A DNA stretch of 64,000 bases from Heterostelium album PN500 (taxonomy: Eukaryota > Evosea > Eumycetozoa > Acytosteliales > Acytosteliaceae), in contig NW_008805103.1 of the NCBI RefSeq assembly GCF_000004825.1, positions 371,941 through 435,940 of the forward strand, written 5' to 3'. The notes under the pieces were generated by a model. That model worked only from the letters and a program-made list of their open reading frames with translations, was not told the DNA's origin and searched no databases. The position numbers and the translations under genes were made by a program. Shown piece after piece: positions 43,415 to 56,358 of this stretch; within the stretch, counting starts at the first letter, position 1, and each line of letters starts with the position of its first letter.

Positions 43415-46400
43415 ATGTCAAATATTGCCGTTGTTGTACCTCCACCCTCTGAGAATGATGTTATCATTAAAGTGGAACAACAACAGCAGGAGCAAGTGAA
43501 TGTTCAACAACAAAAGTTGGAACAACAACAACAACAGCTGTCAATTGATGATGAATCGACAATCGAAAAGATCTATGCTTTTTGGTTTGGACCGATCAGT
43601 CTTTGGTCGAAAAACTGTAATCTCAAGACAAAGTTGTGGTTCCGTCGTAATCTCAACACGGACAGTGTCATCAAGCAGCAATTCGAATCCGTACTTCTCG
43701 ATGTTGTTTCCTCGCAAGCTTCTGGTTCTCTCTACGACCGTTGGATGCATTCTCTCCGTGGAAAGGTAGCACTCATCGTTCTGCTCGACCAATTCACAAG
43801 AAATATGTATCGTGCCACTCCCGACATGTTTAAATACGACCAGCTTGCTCTTGACATCTCGCTATCGATCATTGACGACACAACGACAACTGGTTTCCAA
43901 AAGTTTCAAGAGAGTTACTCACTTCCCGAGCGTGTCTTTATCAACTTCCCGTTGGTGCATTCCGAGCAGTTGGAGCATGTAGAGCGTGGATACAAGCTGA
44001 TGACCGACGTTGCTAATGAATCGCAATATCCAAACCTACGTAAACACTACGTGAAATTTGCTCGATCCGCACAGGATCACGTTGAAATCATTCGTCAATT
44101 CGGCAGATATCCACATCGTAACCATCTCTTGGGTCGTACCTCTAGCGAAGCGGAAGTCGAGTTTCTCCAAACCACCAAGTACAACTTTGTGAAATCCGTA
44201 CAACACGCCAATCCCGACAATCCCTCGAAAAAGGAAGATCTACTCGGTATCACCAAACCCAAGGTCAATATCAAGTCGCTGACAACTGAGCCAATCATTA
44301 TGGATCCAGTCATCTCATCGAAACCAAAGATGAAACTCCTATTCCTACATGGATACAGACAAAATGGTCCAGTTCTAAAGAGAACAACAAAGAAACTTCA
44401 AGGTTTCATTGGTGATTTCGTCACTGTTTACTATGCCAATTCACCGCTATCGATCAACGCCGTAAACAACTCTGAGAACAGCGGCTCGTTGTTGACGGCG
44501 ATGGCCAGTGACAAGGAATCGCATCAAAGACAATGGTGGTCCCCAAGCAAAGACTTCAAGGTGTATCAACACATCGATGCCTCCATTCACTATTTGACAC
44601 AGTTGTTCAAAGCGGAGGGTCCTTTCGATGGAATCATTGGTTTCTCGCAGGGTGCAACGTTTGCTGGTATCCTCGCAGCAATGCAGCAACAAAATCAGCT
44701 GCCATTCCGCTTCAACTTTGCTATTCTCATCTCTGGTTTCCCGTCGCGTGCAGACGTCCATCAGCATCTCATCGTAAAGAACTCGATCGACTTGCCAACG
44801 CTCTCTATCTACGGTACCAAAGATGAGATGGTAGAGAATCAACGTACCAAAGACTTGGCAGATCTCTTTGTCAACCCCGAAATCGATGGCAACGACGGTA
44901 GCCACTTCTCACCAAACAAATGGCCAAATCATAAGATTAGAGATTTCCTTTTGAAACAACATCTCGGTGATATTTCAAGCGTAACAACAACATTGGCAAC
45001 AACAACAATCAAATTGAATCCATTAGATACTTTGAATGGATTCAATGAGATTCTCGATGTATCACTTAAGCAACTCGTTGGTAAGATTGAAAACAACCAG
45101 GTACTCCCGCTGTTTGGACTGACAGAGTCAACTCGTCAGTTACTTTCTACTTCTGAACACTTCAAATCGATTCTCAACTATGATAATCCAACATTGGCGA
45201 GAGAATTGGTTCCAAATGATTCGCTGGCTCTGCTCATTAGAGGAAACGATAGCGAACCATTGTTGGACGAGATTTTAGCAGTGGCATGGTCAACTCGTTA
45301 CAACTTCAAAACAGAGGAACCAAGAACCACTCCACTCTTTTTCAAACTATGGTTGCATCTCTATCTCGAGAGACCAAATCAACTACTTTCCAGATTGGAT
45401 TCATTCATTAAATATGGAAACTATCGTGATCTTTCGACATTGGTTTATTTCAGTGAGAAGATCTTTGATGACATCCAAGAGAGCAACATCAAACATCTCA
45501 ATACTCTAAAGAAAACAGTTGTAAAGATTTTCGCTGATCAACTTACAAAAGATTATCAACTTGTTTTTGGTAGTGCCGCTCAAAAGGATGAACACTCTGA
45601 AAGTCAAGATAATGAGGAGGAAGCTGATGTTTGGAGATGGCCATCAAACTGTGCTTTGGAAGCACCAAAGTTGGGTGGTGGAAGAAAAGGTTACTCATCG
45701 CAGTTGGCCAAGGAGATTTCAAGATATCTCTTCCCAATGCCAACACTACCAGAGAATGCAACCGACATTCAAATCAACAGAGGCAAGGGTCTCTGCTATG
45801 AAAAGTACAGACAAATGGTTGGTAAGCTCAAGAAACTACTGGATATGACTGCACCAGGCAAGGTTGATTACAATGCTCAGGTCGTCGACAAACTTACATA
45901 TCATCAAAACGGTGCAATGTCAATGACAGAGGAGGAGAGAGTTGAACTTTTAAACTCTAATCCATCCAGCTACGTTCTCAATCCTGAGCCAGAACCAGTG
46001 GTTCCATGTCCACTCGATGAGCTTGATCCACTAATCAACTTTATGAACGGTGGTGGTGCACTATCTGACAATGCACCAATGAGATTCACTCGTGGCACTT
46101 GTATGCCAGATGGAAGATTAGATCTTTGTAAACAAGTTGGTAAGTTTTTCAATTAAAACAATTAAGGTTTTTCATTATCATGGTATTAATTTTAATATTT
46201 ATTTAATTAGTTGGTCCAGAGGGAATTCGTCCTTTGTTGGGTGCTATGAAAAAGAGTACTCAAATTAAAAGATTGTTGCTTGGAAACAATATTGTTGGTA
46301 ATGGTGGTGGAGAAGCTATCGCTGACTATATCCGATACAATGAAGATTCAAAGATTGATACTTGGTATATTGCTGGTAATAACTTTGATGTCGATGGTAT

Positions 46401-47280
46401 CACCCCGATTGCAGAGGCTCTCGAGAAAGATACAAAGGTTAAAGCACTATGGCTAAAACGTAATCCATTGCTGACCGTTGGTGTAAAACCAATTGCATCG
46501 ATGTTGGAGAAGAATTGTTACCTACAAACATTGGATCTACTCAATTGTGGTATTTTAGATCAAGGTGTAGAGATTTTGTTCAACTCTCTCAGAAAGAATA
46601 CCACTTTGAAGAATCTTTATATTGATACCAATGGTTTGACAACTGCCAGTGCCGGATATATTTGTCAGCTACTAGAGAGTGGTGAGAATCACTTGGATTC
46701 CCTTTATCTCAGTTGCAATAGAATGGGTGATGAAGGTGCCAAGCTGATTTCACAAGGTCTGCTGGTTGACAAACAACTAAAGAGATTGGGTTTAGGTTCA
46801 AATGGTATTGGTCCAATTGGTGCCAAGCATTTAGTCGATGCAATTCTCGTCCATCCATCACTCGTCCAATTGAATCTTGGTTTCACTAGAGCTACATTCC
46901 AGTTGGGTGCAATCAATAATGTGTTGGGTGACAGTGGTGCTGCTGAAATTGCCAGACTTATCAAAGCCAATACACATATTCGTAGTATCGACTTGACTCA
47001 CAATGGTATCTCTCAACAAGGTATTGGCATGCTCAAAGATTCGCTCAAGAATAATCTGATCTTGACTTCACTGGCACTGAATCAATTTGGAATGGAAAAC
47101 AACGATGCCGCCAGACAAGAAATCAACTACGCTCTCGGTAGAAACAGACTCCAATGGGGAAAAGCAGAGCTCAATGGTGAGAATGAAGATTTATGGATGA
47201 AGAAAGGTGACCAACTCGCTGAGGAAATCAACACACCACAACACATCGCTGAAATTCTATCTGTTTATAGAACAAAATAA
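43415..47280 (+). CDS. Multidomain fusion: DUF924 + FSH1 serine hydrolase + DUF2828-like + leucine-rich repeats
   Basis: Exon 1 (43415-46139) and exon 2 (46211-47280) join across a 71-base intron in phase to 1264 residues. After a Gln-rich start, residues about 50-265 are DUF924 (YAFWFGPISLW, VALIVLLDQFTRNMYR, LPLVHSE-type FPLVHSEQLE, FGRYPHRN). Residues about 305-515 are an FSH1/OVCA2-type alpha/beta hydrolase (LLFLHGYRQNG; nucleophile GFSQGA; YGTKDEMV; GSHFSP His). Residues about 545-880 resemble the middle of DUF2828 proteins (WSTRYNF, APKLGGGRKGYSSQLAKEIS, KYRQMVGKLKKLLDM). The rest is a ribonuclease-inhibitor-like LRR array (LKRLGLGSNGIGPIGAKHLV). All four parts are in one frame. Substrate and role are unknown. 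Confidence 0.88.
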
Positions 47281-47381
47281 ATTTATTAACACTTTAAATG
47301 TAACAGATAAATAAAAGTTTCTACTTCAACCATTTTTATTTTAATTTACATTCAATATTACTTATAATGAATCGAATCGGT

Positions 47382-48984
47382 TTATGGTTGATTGGTGGTG
47401 TTTTCGGAAATGGATGTACTGGCATTCTCTTCTTTGATGTCTTTTGTTTCCAAGGATTTCATATGCTTGTTTTCGATATAAAGCATCAAGACGAATCCAG
47501 CAACAATACACAAGAAACCTGGGATTGCTACCAATGGGAAGTGAACATGTTTAACAATGATGTCGAATACCAAAGTTGTTGGGATGGTCATCAATTCTCC
47601 GGATCTGACAAACAAAGGTGAGGTTACAGAGAGACCCCAATTAATGAGGTAATTCAACATACATGCTACCAAAGCACTCAATGTTATGAAACCAAATGTT
47701 TTGAGATCCGGTGTTACCCATGATTCAAATCCAGTGACACTGAGTATGATTAACATTGGAATACCGAAAAGAGTACTCCACACTGCAATGAAACCAATGT
47801 ATGTATTTACCAGAGTTCTTGGAACATCACCAACAAACTTGGTGGTAAAAACCTCGTACATTGCCCAGAGAAAAGCTGATACAATCATTAGAATGTCACC
47901 CAATACTGCTTTAGGATATGCGGAATCCGATGAACTCTTATCTGCCAAAGTAATTCCAATGACACCAGCAATAAATAAACCAGTTGATATACATTTCAAA
48001 AGAGTAGGTCTTTCTTTTAAAATTACAATTGAAAAAATGAATACCCAAACAGTTGCCGATTCTTTATAAATAGAAAATATTAAATTAATAAACTTGAGTT
48101 TTTTCTAACTGTATTTTATAAACTTACGATAGAGTGCACTTGATGTACTAACTTCAGTTAATGGTAATCCCAATGACCAAATCCAATTTAAACCAACATA
48201 TAGAAGACTCATTACAAAGGATACAACCATCATTCTCTTAAATGAGAATTTCGATTTAATAAACTCTTGTTTATATAGATCCATTACACTTGGCTCAGCG
48301 TTATCATTATAATCGGAATTAAGATTATTATATTGATTTGATAACATCTTAGCTTTTCTATCTTTAATTTGTTGTCTCTTTAATAAACCAAACTCAATAG
48401 GAAAAGCAATAAGTAAGAAAAATGTATTATAATAAACTATTTAAAAGATGAAATCAGTTAATATTTAGATTCTAATTATAAAAAAATAATAATAAAAACT
48501 TACCAAGGAAATATGGTTTATTATAACTTCCTGAAAGAATATATTGATTTAACTCGCTGATGGCAGAATATAAAACTGTAATTGAAATTACAATTATTAT
48601 ACCAAGAAGCCTCTTTTGTACTACTTTCTTCTTTTCTACATCATGATTGATCGGTTCCTCGAGAACTGGTATTGGCAAAGGCTCACCAAAAGGTGTTATT
48701 TTTTCATCTATTATTGATTTCAATATTAGTTACAAAATGAACTTTAATAAAGATTTTATTCAAAAAACAAAAAAACAAAACAAACCTGTATCATTAATAA
48801 AGGTTGTAAGTTGCGGAGATGATTTTGCAGAAGAATCCGATGTTGAAGAGTAATATTCTAAACTCGATGGATTGAACCCATCTGAATCAATCAAGGTTTT
48901 TGCTTTCAATTGATCATCTTCTTGACTAAATTTTTCTATTTTAGATAAATCCTCTAATCCAATTTGATTATTTCCAATAGTCAT
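47382..48984 (-). CDS. SLC35F-type transporter (EamA/DMT fold)
   Basis: Exons 48786-48984, 48504-48707, 48128-48436 and 47382-48061 join in phase to 463 residues. An acidic Ser-rich N-terminus is followed by about ten hydrophobic helices, including LLGIIIVISITVLYSAI, SFVMSLLYVGLNWIWSLGLP and FLCIVAGFVLMLYI. The family signatures are TEVSTSSALYQSATVWVFIF, LKERPTLLK and DILMIVSAFLWAMYEV. These match SLC35F members (SLC35F5-like). Substrate is unknown; relatives sit in vacuolar or plasma membranes and some are linked to thiamine or nucleotide-derivative transport. Convergent with the multidomain gene, about 100 bases apart. Confidence 0.85.
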
Positions 48985-50294
48985 TAATTAATAATTATAG
49001 TTATTTAAATATGATATGATTTTAGATATTTGATTATTTTCTATTAAAATGTGATTTTAAATAATGAATTTATGTTTTGTACAAAGTACTTTTTCCAAAA
49101 TATTAAAGATTATATATAATTTGGTTGGTTATTATTATTATTATTTTTATTAGAGGATTGTAAATAATAATGTATGCTTGACTAATTTTGTGTATGTAAA
49201 TCATTACGGAAATTTCAAAATTCTTAGGATCTTTATTTTATGATCCGTCCAGTCCAAAAATAACAAATTATATAATAAGATATATTTAACAATTTGTTTA
49301 CCGTAATATTTATCAGGTAGATATATATAATGATGATTCATAGCATAGGTTGAACAAGGTATCTATAAGATCTATGTGGAATTTCAATTTTTTGCGATAG
49401 GCTAAATTTTGTTTCCAGACCGAACTAATAATAATTGTAATATAATTTGTACATGAAAAATAGCTATTATTGTTATTTCTACTTTTTAAAGGATGACAAC
49501 AAATATAAATAGTAAATTTACATTAATATTTTCAACAAATGAATTAAAATTTTTGAAAAGGTGAATATAAATATCCAATTATCAACGAATAAATGAATAA
49601 AAGAATGAAAAGAAATAAATGAATGAATGCTTGTTTTCTTTAAAAATTAAAATGTTATGACTCTAATGTGAATAGAAATAAATGTATTTGATAGAAGGGG
49701 TATTAAATATTTGAATACATTCATTATTTCTTATTTTTTTTAAAAGTGTGTTGTACATTAATTGGGTGAGTGGTAATTGTAGACCTTTAAAAGATATAAA
49801 CTGTACATCTTTTAACAAAAATAAAAACAATAATTTATATATAAGAGAGAAGATGAATAAGAACTAAACAAATAAGTATAACTAACTGTTAAATAAAAGG
49901 ATAGGATTTCATACATTGATAATTTTTAGATCCATTAAGACTTGTATTGTCTCTATGTGATAGCAATGGTTGATTTTCCATATCTTCAAAAGCTATCAAA
50001 TACTATCTACTGTTTTTTATATTTCTTTAAATAATTAACTTATCATCTATAAATTGTTATGTTCAAACAACCGCGAATAAATATAACAAGTATATTATAG
50101 AATCAGTATTATTAGAAAAAAAAAATTAAAAAAAAACATTGTAAAAATAATCAATCTTAAAATTAAATTGAGATTTTGGTAAAAAAACTTAAAATATCTA
50201 ATGGGATTTGTTACTTTTTTTACCAGGATACGAAAAATTAATGCATTAATTTTGCAAAACTGGTCAATTGCTTTTTCGTGTAAACAACATTAAT
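48985..50294. other. A/T-rich intergenic region
   Basis: 1.3 kb between two minus-strand genes. It holds the likely promoter of the SLC35F gene and the 3' flank of the carrier gene. (ATT)n and GAATGAATGAA words occur near 49590-49630. No gene, tRNA or convincing hidden exon seen. Confidence 0.5.
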
Positions 50295-51589
50295 TTAATT
50301 GAATTTATTTTCAAACTTGGCAAATACCATCTTGAATTGTTCCCAAAACACTAATGTCTATAAAAAAAGGAGATAATAGATATTGTTAGATTAAGCTAAT
50401 TCTGTTTGTTTATATTTGAATTTTGATTTGATTTGATTACTTACAAATATTGTATGTGGACCTAATCTCAGATAATGAGCTAAAAATCCTTTATATAATG
50501 CGAAAAATCCTTCAACTTTGACAGTTTTATAAATACAATCCATTAGACTCTTGTACTTCTCACCATGAGTGTTTCCTTGACCTTGGTAGTAGAGTCTGGT
50601 TCTTGCTACATCGAATGGATTCATTCCCACCGTTACAAACAAACCTGCTACCAAACTAGATAACAAATGTGCATAGATATCGTCTTCCATTCCAGTTTTA
50701 TTGATAATGAATCGTTTCGTCTCGAAATAGGTAGATAGCTGTATCGATGATCCAACTGCTGTTCTCTGTGCAGATGTAGCCATACCCTAGAAATAATAAT
50801 AATAATAACAAGACAAAGAATTAACCAATTGAAAATAACATTAAAATAATAATCATAATAGTTAACAATCTCATACTCTTGTTAAACCTCTAAAACCTTC
50901 GGTTCTTATGATCTGAGCAAACGCTCTGGATGTCGATGTGTAGTTACTGAATTGTGGATCGTTAGGGAACATCCTTGCAGCTTGCATTCTAACTTTTACC
51001 AGGTCGAAAGGTGATCCCATCGATGCTCCGAATGCACCGGCCAACGCACCTGCCGCCAAGTTCTTGATAAAGTAATTTTCCTTCTCTGGATCGGCGCCGA
51101 TCAATCGCTTGATGGCATCGTACGAGCCAAGTCTGCAACCGTTAAGAGTACCCTGTGAAAGATAAGCTGGGAATAGACCACGTTGCATTCCTATCAGTCC
51201 TTCGGCCTTCCAAATCTTAATGAAAGCATCACCGATTCCCGTGTAGACTCTGGCCGACATCTTTAGTTCTCCCTGTAGTTGTAATCTTGTTTTCACCAAC
51301 TCTATAGGATTTGTAACTAAAAAGAACAGATAATCTAAAATCAATCAAATCTGAACCTAAATCGAATCGAATCGAATCGATCGAATCCGATAGCGTTTGC
51401 TAAAGACATACATGTTGTAGCAACCATTGATGCCAAACTACCTGAAAGGAAACCAGTGATCACTTGATAATTAGATGGTTCCTTACTATCGATATTACTA
51501 TTGTTTACGGTTGATGATGATTTTACATTTGTTTTAGTTGAACTACTATTATTGGTATTGATAGGTATTTGTGGTGAAACACTAGACAT
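50295..51589 (-). CDS. Mitochondrial carrier (SLC25A34/35, OAC1-like)
   Basis: Exons 51412-51589, 50877-51316, 50445-50786 and 50295-50357 join in phase to 340 residues. Three mitochondrial-carrier repeats carry the PX(D/E)XX(K/R) signatures TNPIELVKTRLQLQGEL, GSPFDLVKVRMQA and MNPFDVARTRLYYQ. The first is close to the SLC25A34/35 and yeast oxaloacetate-carrier motif. A Ser/Asn-rich N-terminal extension of about 45 residues precedes repeat 1. The last exon (TLVFWEQFKMVF..) is only 21 codons. It should sit in the inner mitochondrial membrane and exchange dicarboxylate-type metabolites; the exact substrate is not known. It shares a divergent region with mitochondrial SHMT. Confidence 0.88.
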
Positions 51590-52560
51590 TTTTACTATGA
51601 TATTATAATCAAATATTTATTCTATTATAATGATTGATATGATTTTATTGTTGATATGATGATATTATTTTTATAGTTGACTAATAAGTTTATTACTATA
51701 TAAATAATATTGTCGTTTTGATTAAAAAAAATAAAATAAAAACACACTGACTGTTTTACTTTAATAATCCCAAAAGTGGGGTAAATTTTTAATATAATTT
51801 TCAGATTTTTATACAAATTTAATGAAATTTCGTTTTTTTTTTTTTATTATTAATCACCAACAATGGTGATTCTTTTGATAAAACTAAGAAAGTGTCGTCA
51901 TTTATATTTTAAAAAAATAATAGTTGAATAAAAATATTTTATATATCTCTTAGACCTTTTTATTTAATTTAAATTCTAAATCTATTACAAGTCACACTGA
52001 AACCTCTCACTCTTTGTAGAACGTTATAAATCATATTCAACATGAGAAAAATGGTATAAAACCAGTGAAAGACAACTTTTAATAGATTTAGAATTTAACT
52101 AATATATAATAAGTTAAAAGTGATACATAAATATTTGAATTGAATTTTACAATTAAATTGATAAATAAATAAAAAATAAGAAGGAACTTTTTTTTTAATT
52201 GTTTTTTTTTTTTTGTTCAAAATGATTTTCAAGTGTGAAAACTACCAGCCAATAACCACTTCACCAGTGTCATTTTGTTCTTTATTTTTTGATTGAAAGA
52301 GACACCCGATTAAAAAAAAAAAAAAAAAAAAAAACTAAACTTTTTTAAAAAGGACACATTTTTGTTTGTTTTTTTTTTTTTTTTAATTAATTAACAATAC
52401 ATATTTGTTGTTGTTGTTGTCGTTGTGTGTTGTTGTGTTTTTTGAATCGATATTTGTTTTGCAGATTCGATATCTCTCTCTCTTTTTATCTATTTATATA
52501 AATATATATATATCTTGCAATAACATTATTATTATAACATTGACAAAAGAAATAAATAGA
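51590..52560. promoter_or_regulatory. Divergent promoter region (mitochondrial carrier / SHMT)
   Basis: 971 bases with long A and T runs (about 51834-51845, 52197-52215, 52312-52334, 52372-52384), as is common just upstream of dictyostelid transcription starts. TATATAAATATATATATATC lies about 60 bases before the SHMT ATG. No gene seen. Confidence 0.5.
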
Positions 52561-54121
52561 ATGCAATCATCATTATATCATTCTGGTAGACAACTTGTCT
52601 CAAAGTCAGCTCAATCATTGGTCAGACGTTCATTCTCAACCAACTCAAAGACATTCATTGTAAGATCATATGATTATAATGATAATGATAATGATGATGA
52701 TTCAATTCTGTTCGAATCCTCTAATAACAATGCAATTGTAATTGAATTATTAATAGGGAAATAGAGATATTCAAACATCGGATCCAGAGATTTTCGATTT
52801 GATAAAGAAGGAGAAAGAACGTCAGTTCAATGGATTGGAGTTGATTGCATCAGAGAACTTCACATCGAATGCAGTGATGCAAGCATTGGGATCGTGTTTC
52901 ACAAACAAGTACGCAGAGGGATTGCCAGGTGCTCGTTACTACGGTGGTAACGAGGTGGTCGACGTACTGGAAAACCTCACTATAAAGCGTGCTCTCGAGA
53001 CATTCGGTTTGGATCCAAGCGAATGGGGTGTCAATGTGCAACCCTACTCTGGTTCCACCGCCAACTTTGCAGCGTACACCGGTCTGCTAAAGCCACACGA
53101 CAGAATCATGGGTCTCGACTTGCCATCGGGTGGTCATCTCACTCACGGTTACCAAACCGACAAGAAGAAGATCAGTGCCACCTCGATCTTTTTCGAATCG
53201 ATGCCCTACCAAGTCAATGAAACCGGCTACATCGACTACGACCGTATGGAGTACACCGCCAGTTTGTTCCGTCCAAAGCTGATCATCGCCGGTGCCTCTG
53301 CCTATCCACGTGAATGGGACTACGAGAGAATGAGAAAGATCGCCGATAAGCACGGTGCATTCTTGTTGTGCGATATGTCGCACATCAGTGGTTTGGTCGC
53401 CGGTAAGCAAGCGGTGTCGCCATTCCAGTATTGCGACGTCGTCACCACCACCACACACAAGACCTTGAGAGGACCGAGAGCAGGTCTCATCTTTTTCAGA
53501 AAGAGCAAGAGAAAGGATGCCAAGGGCAATTTGATCGATGACGACCTCGAGAATCGTATCAACTTTGCTGTGTTCCCATCGTGCCAAGGTGGTCCACACG
53601 AAAACACGATCGCCGGTATTGCCGTCGCTCTCAAAGAAGCTGGTTCCGCCGACTTCCACGACTATATCAAGCAGGTGCGTAAGAACTCTGCTGCCATGGG
53701 TGACGCACTCAAACAAAAGGGATACCAATTGGTGACAAGCGGAACTGACAACCATTTGGTACTCTGGGATCTCCGTCCACAGGGAATCACCGGTAGCAAG
53801 ATCGAGAAGGCATGCGACGAAGCCGCCATCACTGTCAATAAGAACGCTGTCTACGGTGACACCAACGCTATTGCACCGGGTGGTGTACGTCTCGGTTCGC
53901 CAGCACTCACCTCACGTGGACTCAAAGAGAAAGACTTCCAACAGATCGTCGAATATTTAGATCGTGTCGTCAAGATTTCCATCGCCATTCAAGATAAAGT
54001 AGGAAAGAAGATGCCAGATTTCCAAAAGGCTATTCTCGAAAGTCAGGAACTCAAGGAACTAAAAGAAGAAGTACATAATTTCTCAAAACAATTTAACATG
54101 CCAGGATCAGCTGAGCTTTAA
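52561..54121 (+). CDS. Serine hydroxymethyltransferase, mitochondrial
   Basis: Exon 1 (52561-52659) and exon 2 (52757-54121) join in phase to 487 residues. Converts serine plus tetrahydrofolate to glycine plus methylene-THF. The N-terminus ([20 protein letters not shown]) is Ser/Arg-rich without acidic residues, a good mitochondrial targeting peptide. Signatures are [26 protein letters not shown], the PLP-binding [15 protein letters not shown] (Lys near residue 268), [11 protein letters not shown] and [15 protein letters not shown]. The ATG at 52561 is preferred over an upstream in-frame ATG at 52405, which would add a hydrophobic leader of T-rich origin. Intron 97 bases. Codon use is unusually GC-rich, suggesting high expression. 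Confidence 0.96.
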
Positions 54122-54864
54122 AAACAAAAATATATATATTTTAAATAAAATAAAAAAACAAATAATAATAACTAAAAAGTTAGACATGTTATCAATCTCA
54201 CGATCGTATTTATCTCAAATAATAATAAAAAGATAAAGAAAAGATGTTTTTGTTTTTATATTATAACAATTAATTAGGTTTGTATTTGGTTTTGTTTTAT
54301 TATATATTTACATGAGGATTCTACCAATTGTGAAAGGTATTGATGCGCTTGCGAACAAAAATGGTTAATAAATATGAGTGGCATGCCCTAATACAAATAT
54401 AATTTTAGAGTTGATTGTTGTTGTTTGTTGTTTGTTGTGAAGGTTGTTGGTAGTTGATTGATGGTGGTGTTGGAAAAATAATTGAAAAAATAAAATAAAA
54501 TAAAATAAAACAGATTTACACTTTTGTTTGTTTTTGTTGGTTAAGAGTGATGTTGCTGTTGATGTAGTTGTAGTTGGAAGGAGGTGCTTGGTTGAATCTC
54601 TGTTCTTTTTTCTGTTGGTGGCTGATTCTTTCAAACATTGAAAGGAAAAACAACCAAACAGGAAAAAAAGAAACTTTTTATAACTTAAGGTTCGGAAATT
54701 GTATAGGTATTATTACTTTGTTAGAAGTGATTTTGAGATAAATAGCAGTAGATTAGAGTAGAGTGAAGATTTAGATAATTTGATTTGTTGTTGTTTGTTG
54801 TTTTTTTTTGTTGTTGTTCAGATGATTTTGTTGTTGGTTGTTGTTTTTTTTTTTTTTTTTTTAA
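54122..54864. other. Convergent intergenic region
   Basis: 743 bases between the SHMT and Cut8-like genes, rich in GTT/TTG words (for example 54416-54450 and 54785-54845) and a run of about 19 T before 54862. Probably 3' untranslated sequences. No gene seen. Confidence 0.5.
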
Positions 54865-56358
54865 TTACATCTTTGTTGACTTTCTCTTCTTATTTACTGT
54901 CTTTTCGAGCTTGGCTTCTTTCTTCTTTCTCTTTTCAATACACTTGTTGAGCTCTTCGATGGTATTGGTGAGGTAGGAACTGTGTGGAGATAGACTCATT
55001 CTGTGACGCTCCCATTTCTCGAGGGAGAGATCGTTCTGGAGCAAACCTTTGACGGCAGATTTTCCAAAGAGATCCATCTTGGAGATGGCGGCCACTCTTG
55101 ATGCGTTGTTCTTCTCGTCGTCCCATTGTGGCATCCTCAGTGCGTATGGCAATGCCTGGATGACGTATTGGAGCAGTGTGGACCATGCGGATTTCTCTTT
55201 GAATTCCTCACCGTTCTCGACGAGTGCTTTCTTAAAGTTGGCGAGACCACTCTTGACGCGATTGTACGAGAGGTTATCGAAAACGAATTTGTTGTTGGGG
55301 AAGAGTTTGTTGTACTGCTTCTGGAGAGAGTCGAGCTCCTCCATGATCTCATGTAAATCGGGTGGTGGCATGGCGTTCTCAAACTCTTGTTGGAGGTCTG
55401 GATGCATCGATTGGAAAAAGTGGGAGCAGAGCGAGACGAGTTGTTCTTTGGTGAGTGAGTTGAGTGAGCCTTCCAGTGGACTGCAGGCGGCTTTTCCACT
55501 CTTGGTGGTCTTTGGTGTGGCGGTCTTGGCGGTCGAGCCTGGGTTTCCACTCTTTTTGGACTTGGTCTTTGGTGAACCGACTTGGGAGCCACTGGATGCG
55601 TCGTCTACATGGTGGCCACCACCGTTTGCATGTATTATGGATTGATCGTTCATATCGTATATTGGCGATGGCAGAGAATCTGACGACGATGGCATTTGTG
55701 AAATATTTTGTTGCGACAATATAGAGGCAACACTATTTTGGATTTGTTGTTGAGATTGTTGCTGTTGTTGTTGTTGATTCGAATTTTGTGCTTGTTGTTG
55801 TTGTACTTGTTGTTGTTGCTGTTGATGAGCTTGTTGTTGTTGGTGAGCTTGTTGTTGACTTGAGATACCAGCGATATTGGCTAGTGTCTGATGGTGGTGT
55901 AATTGTTGTTGGTGGTGATGTTGCTGTTGATGATGATGTTGTTGTTGTTGATGGTGTTGTTGTTGTTGGTGGTGATGCTGCTGTTGTTGTTGATGATGAT
56001 GTTGTTGTAGCGACATCGAGTTTTGCTGGTGCGATGGCAGTGAGAGTGGCGGCAACGAGTTGGAGACGGTGGCGGGCGACGACGAGGGCGATGGAATGGG
56101 TGGAGTGACCGGACCGACATGTCCTTGGATCGAGTTGATATCCAAGATATTTGGGAGCGAGTGGTGGTAGAGACCACCGTTGTTCATTTGACTACCATTG
56201 AAGTGGTAGCCCATATGCAAGGGGGGAGCCATGCCTGGCAACATGAAATTGGCAGAGTTCAACATGGTATGACTGTTCTGTGGAGGTGGCGGAGTATTGG
56301 ATGTGGAGTCGGTAATACTGTTATTATTGTTATGAATAATGGATGATATATAAGACAT
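54865..56358 (-). CDS. Cut8/STS1-like nuclear proteasome-tethering protein
   Basis: A single exon of 497 residues. The N-terminal 240 residues are low-complexity (Asn, Pro/Ser, then Gln/His runs encoded by GTT/GAT repeats on the + strand). A Lys/Thr/Ser-rich basic segment follows (SPKTKSKKSGNPGS). The C-terminal 190 residues match the Cut8/STS1 pattern: LTKEQLVSLCSHFFQSMHPD, PPPDLHEIMEELDSLQ, YNRVKSGLANFKKAL, and LPYALRMPQWDDEKNNASR. The end is basic (EKTVNKKRKSTKM), fitting a nuclear role. In fission yeast Cut8 anchors proteasomes at the nuclear envelope; the same role here is inferred from the domain. The gene has an unusually long, GT-rich upstream region. Confidence 0.8.
   Translation of the reverse strand: MSYISSIIHNNNNSITDSTSNTPPPPQNSHTMLNSANFMLPGMAPPLHMGYHFNGSQMNNGGLYHHSLPNILDINSIQGHVGPVTPPIPSPSSSPATVSNSLPPLSLPSHQQNSMSLQQHHHQQQQQHHHQQQQHHQQQQHHHQQQHHHQQQLHHHQTLANIAGISSQQQAHQQQQAHQQQQQQVQQQQAQNSNQQQQQQQSQQQIQNSVASILSQQNISQMPSSSDSLPSPIYDMNDQSIIHANGGGHHVDDASSGSQVGSPKTKSKKSGNPGSTAKTATPKTTKSGKAACSPLEGSLNSLTKEQLVSLCSHFFQSMHPDLQQEFENAMPPPDLHEIMEELDSLQKQYNKLFPNNKFVFDNLSYNRVKSGLANFKKALVENGEEFKEKSAWSTLLQYVIQALPYALRMPQWDDEKNNASRVAAISKMDLFGKSAVKGLLQNDLSLEKWERHRMSLSPHSSYLTNTIEELNKCIEKRKKKEAKLEKTVNKKRKSTKM

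Noticed and set aside
52405-52560. In-frame upstream ATG extension of the SHMT gene
   Set aside because: It would put a T-rich, hydrophobic leader ahead of a good mitochondrial targeting peptide; the ATG at 52561 is better.
55788-56108. 106-codon Val/Asp-rich + strand open frame
   Set aside because: Antisense of the Gln/His repeats of the Cut8-like gene.
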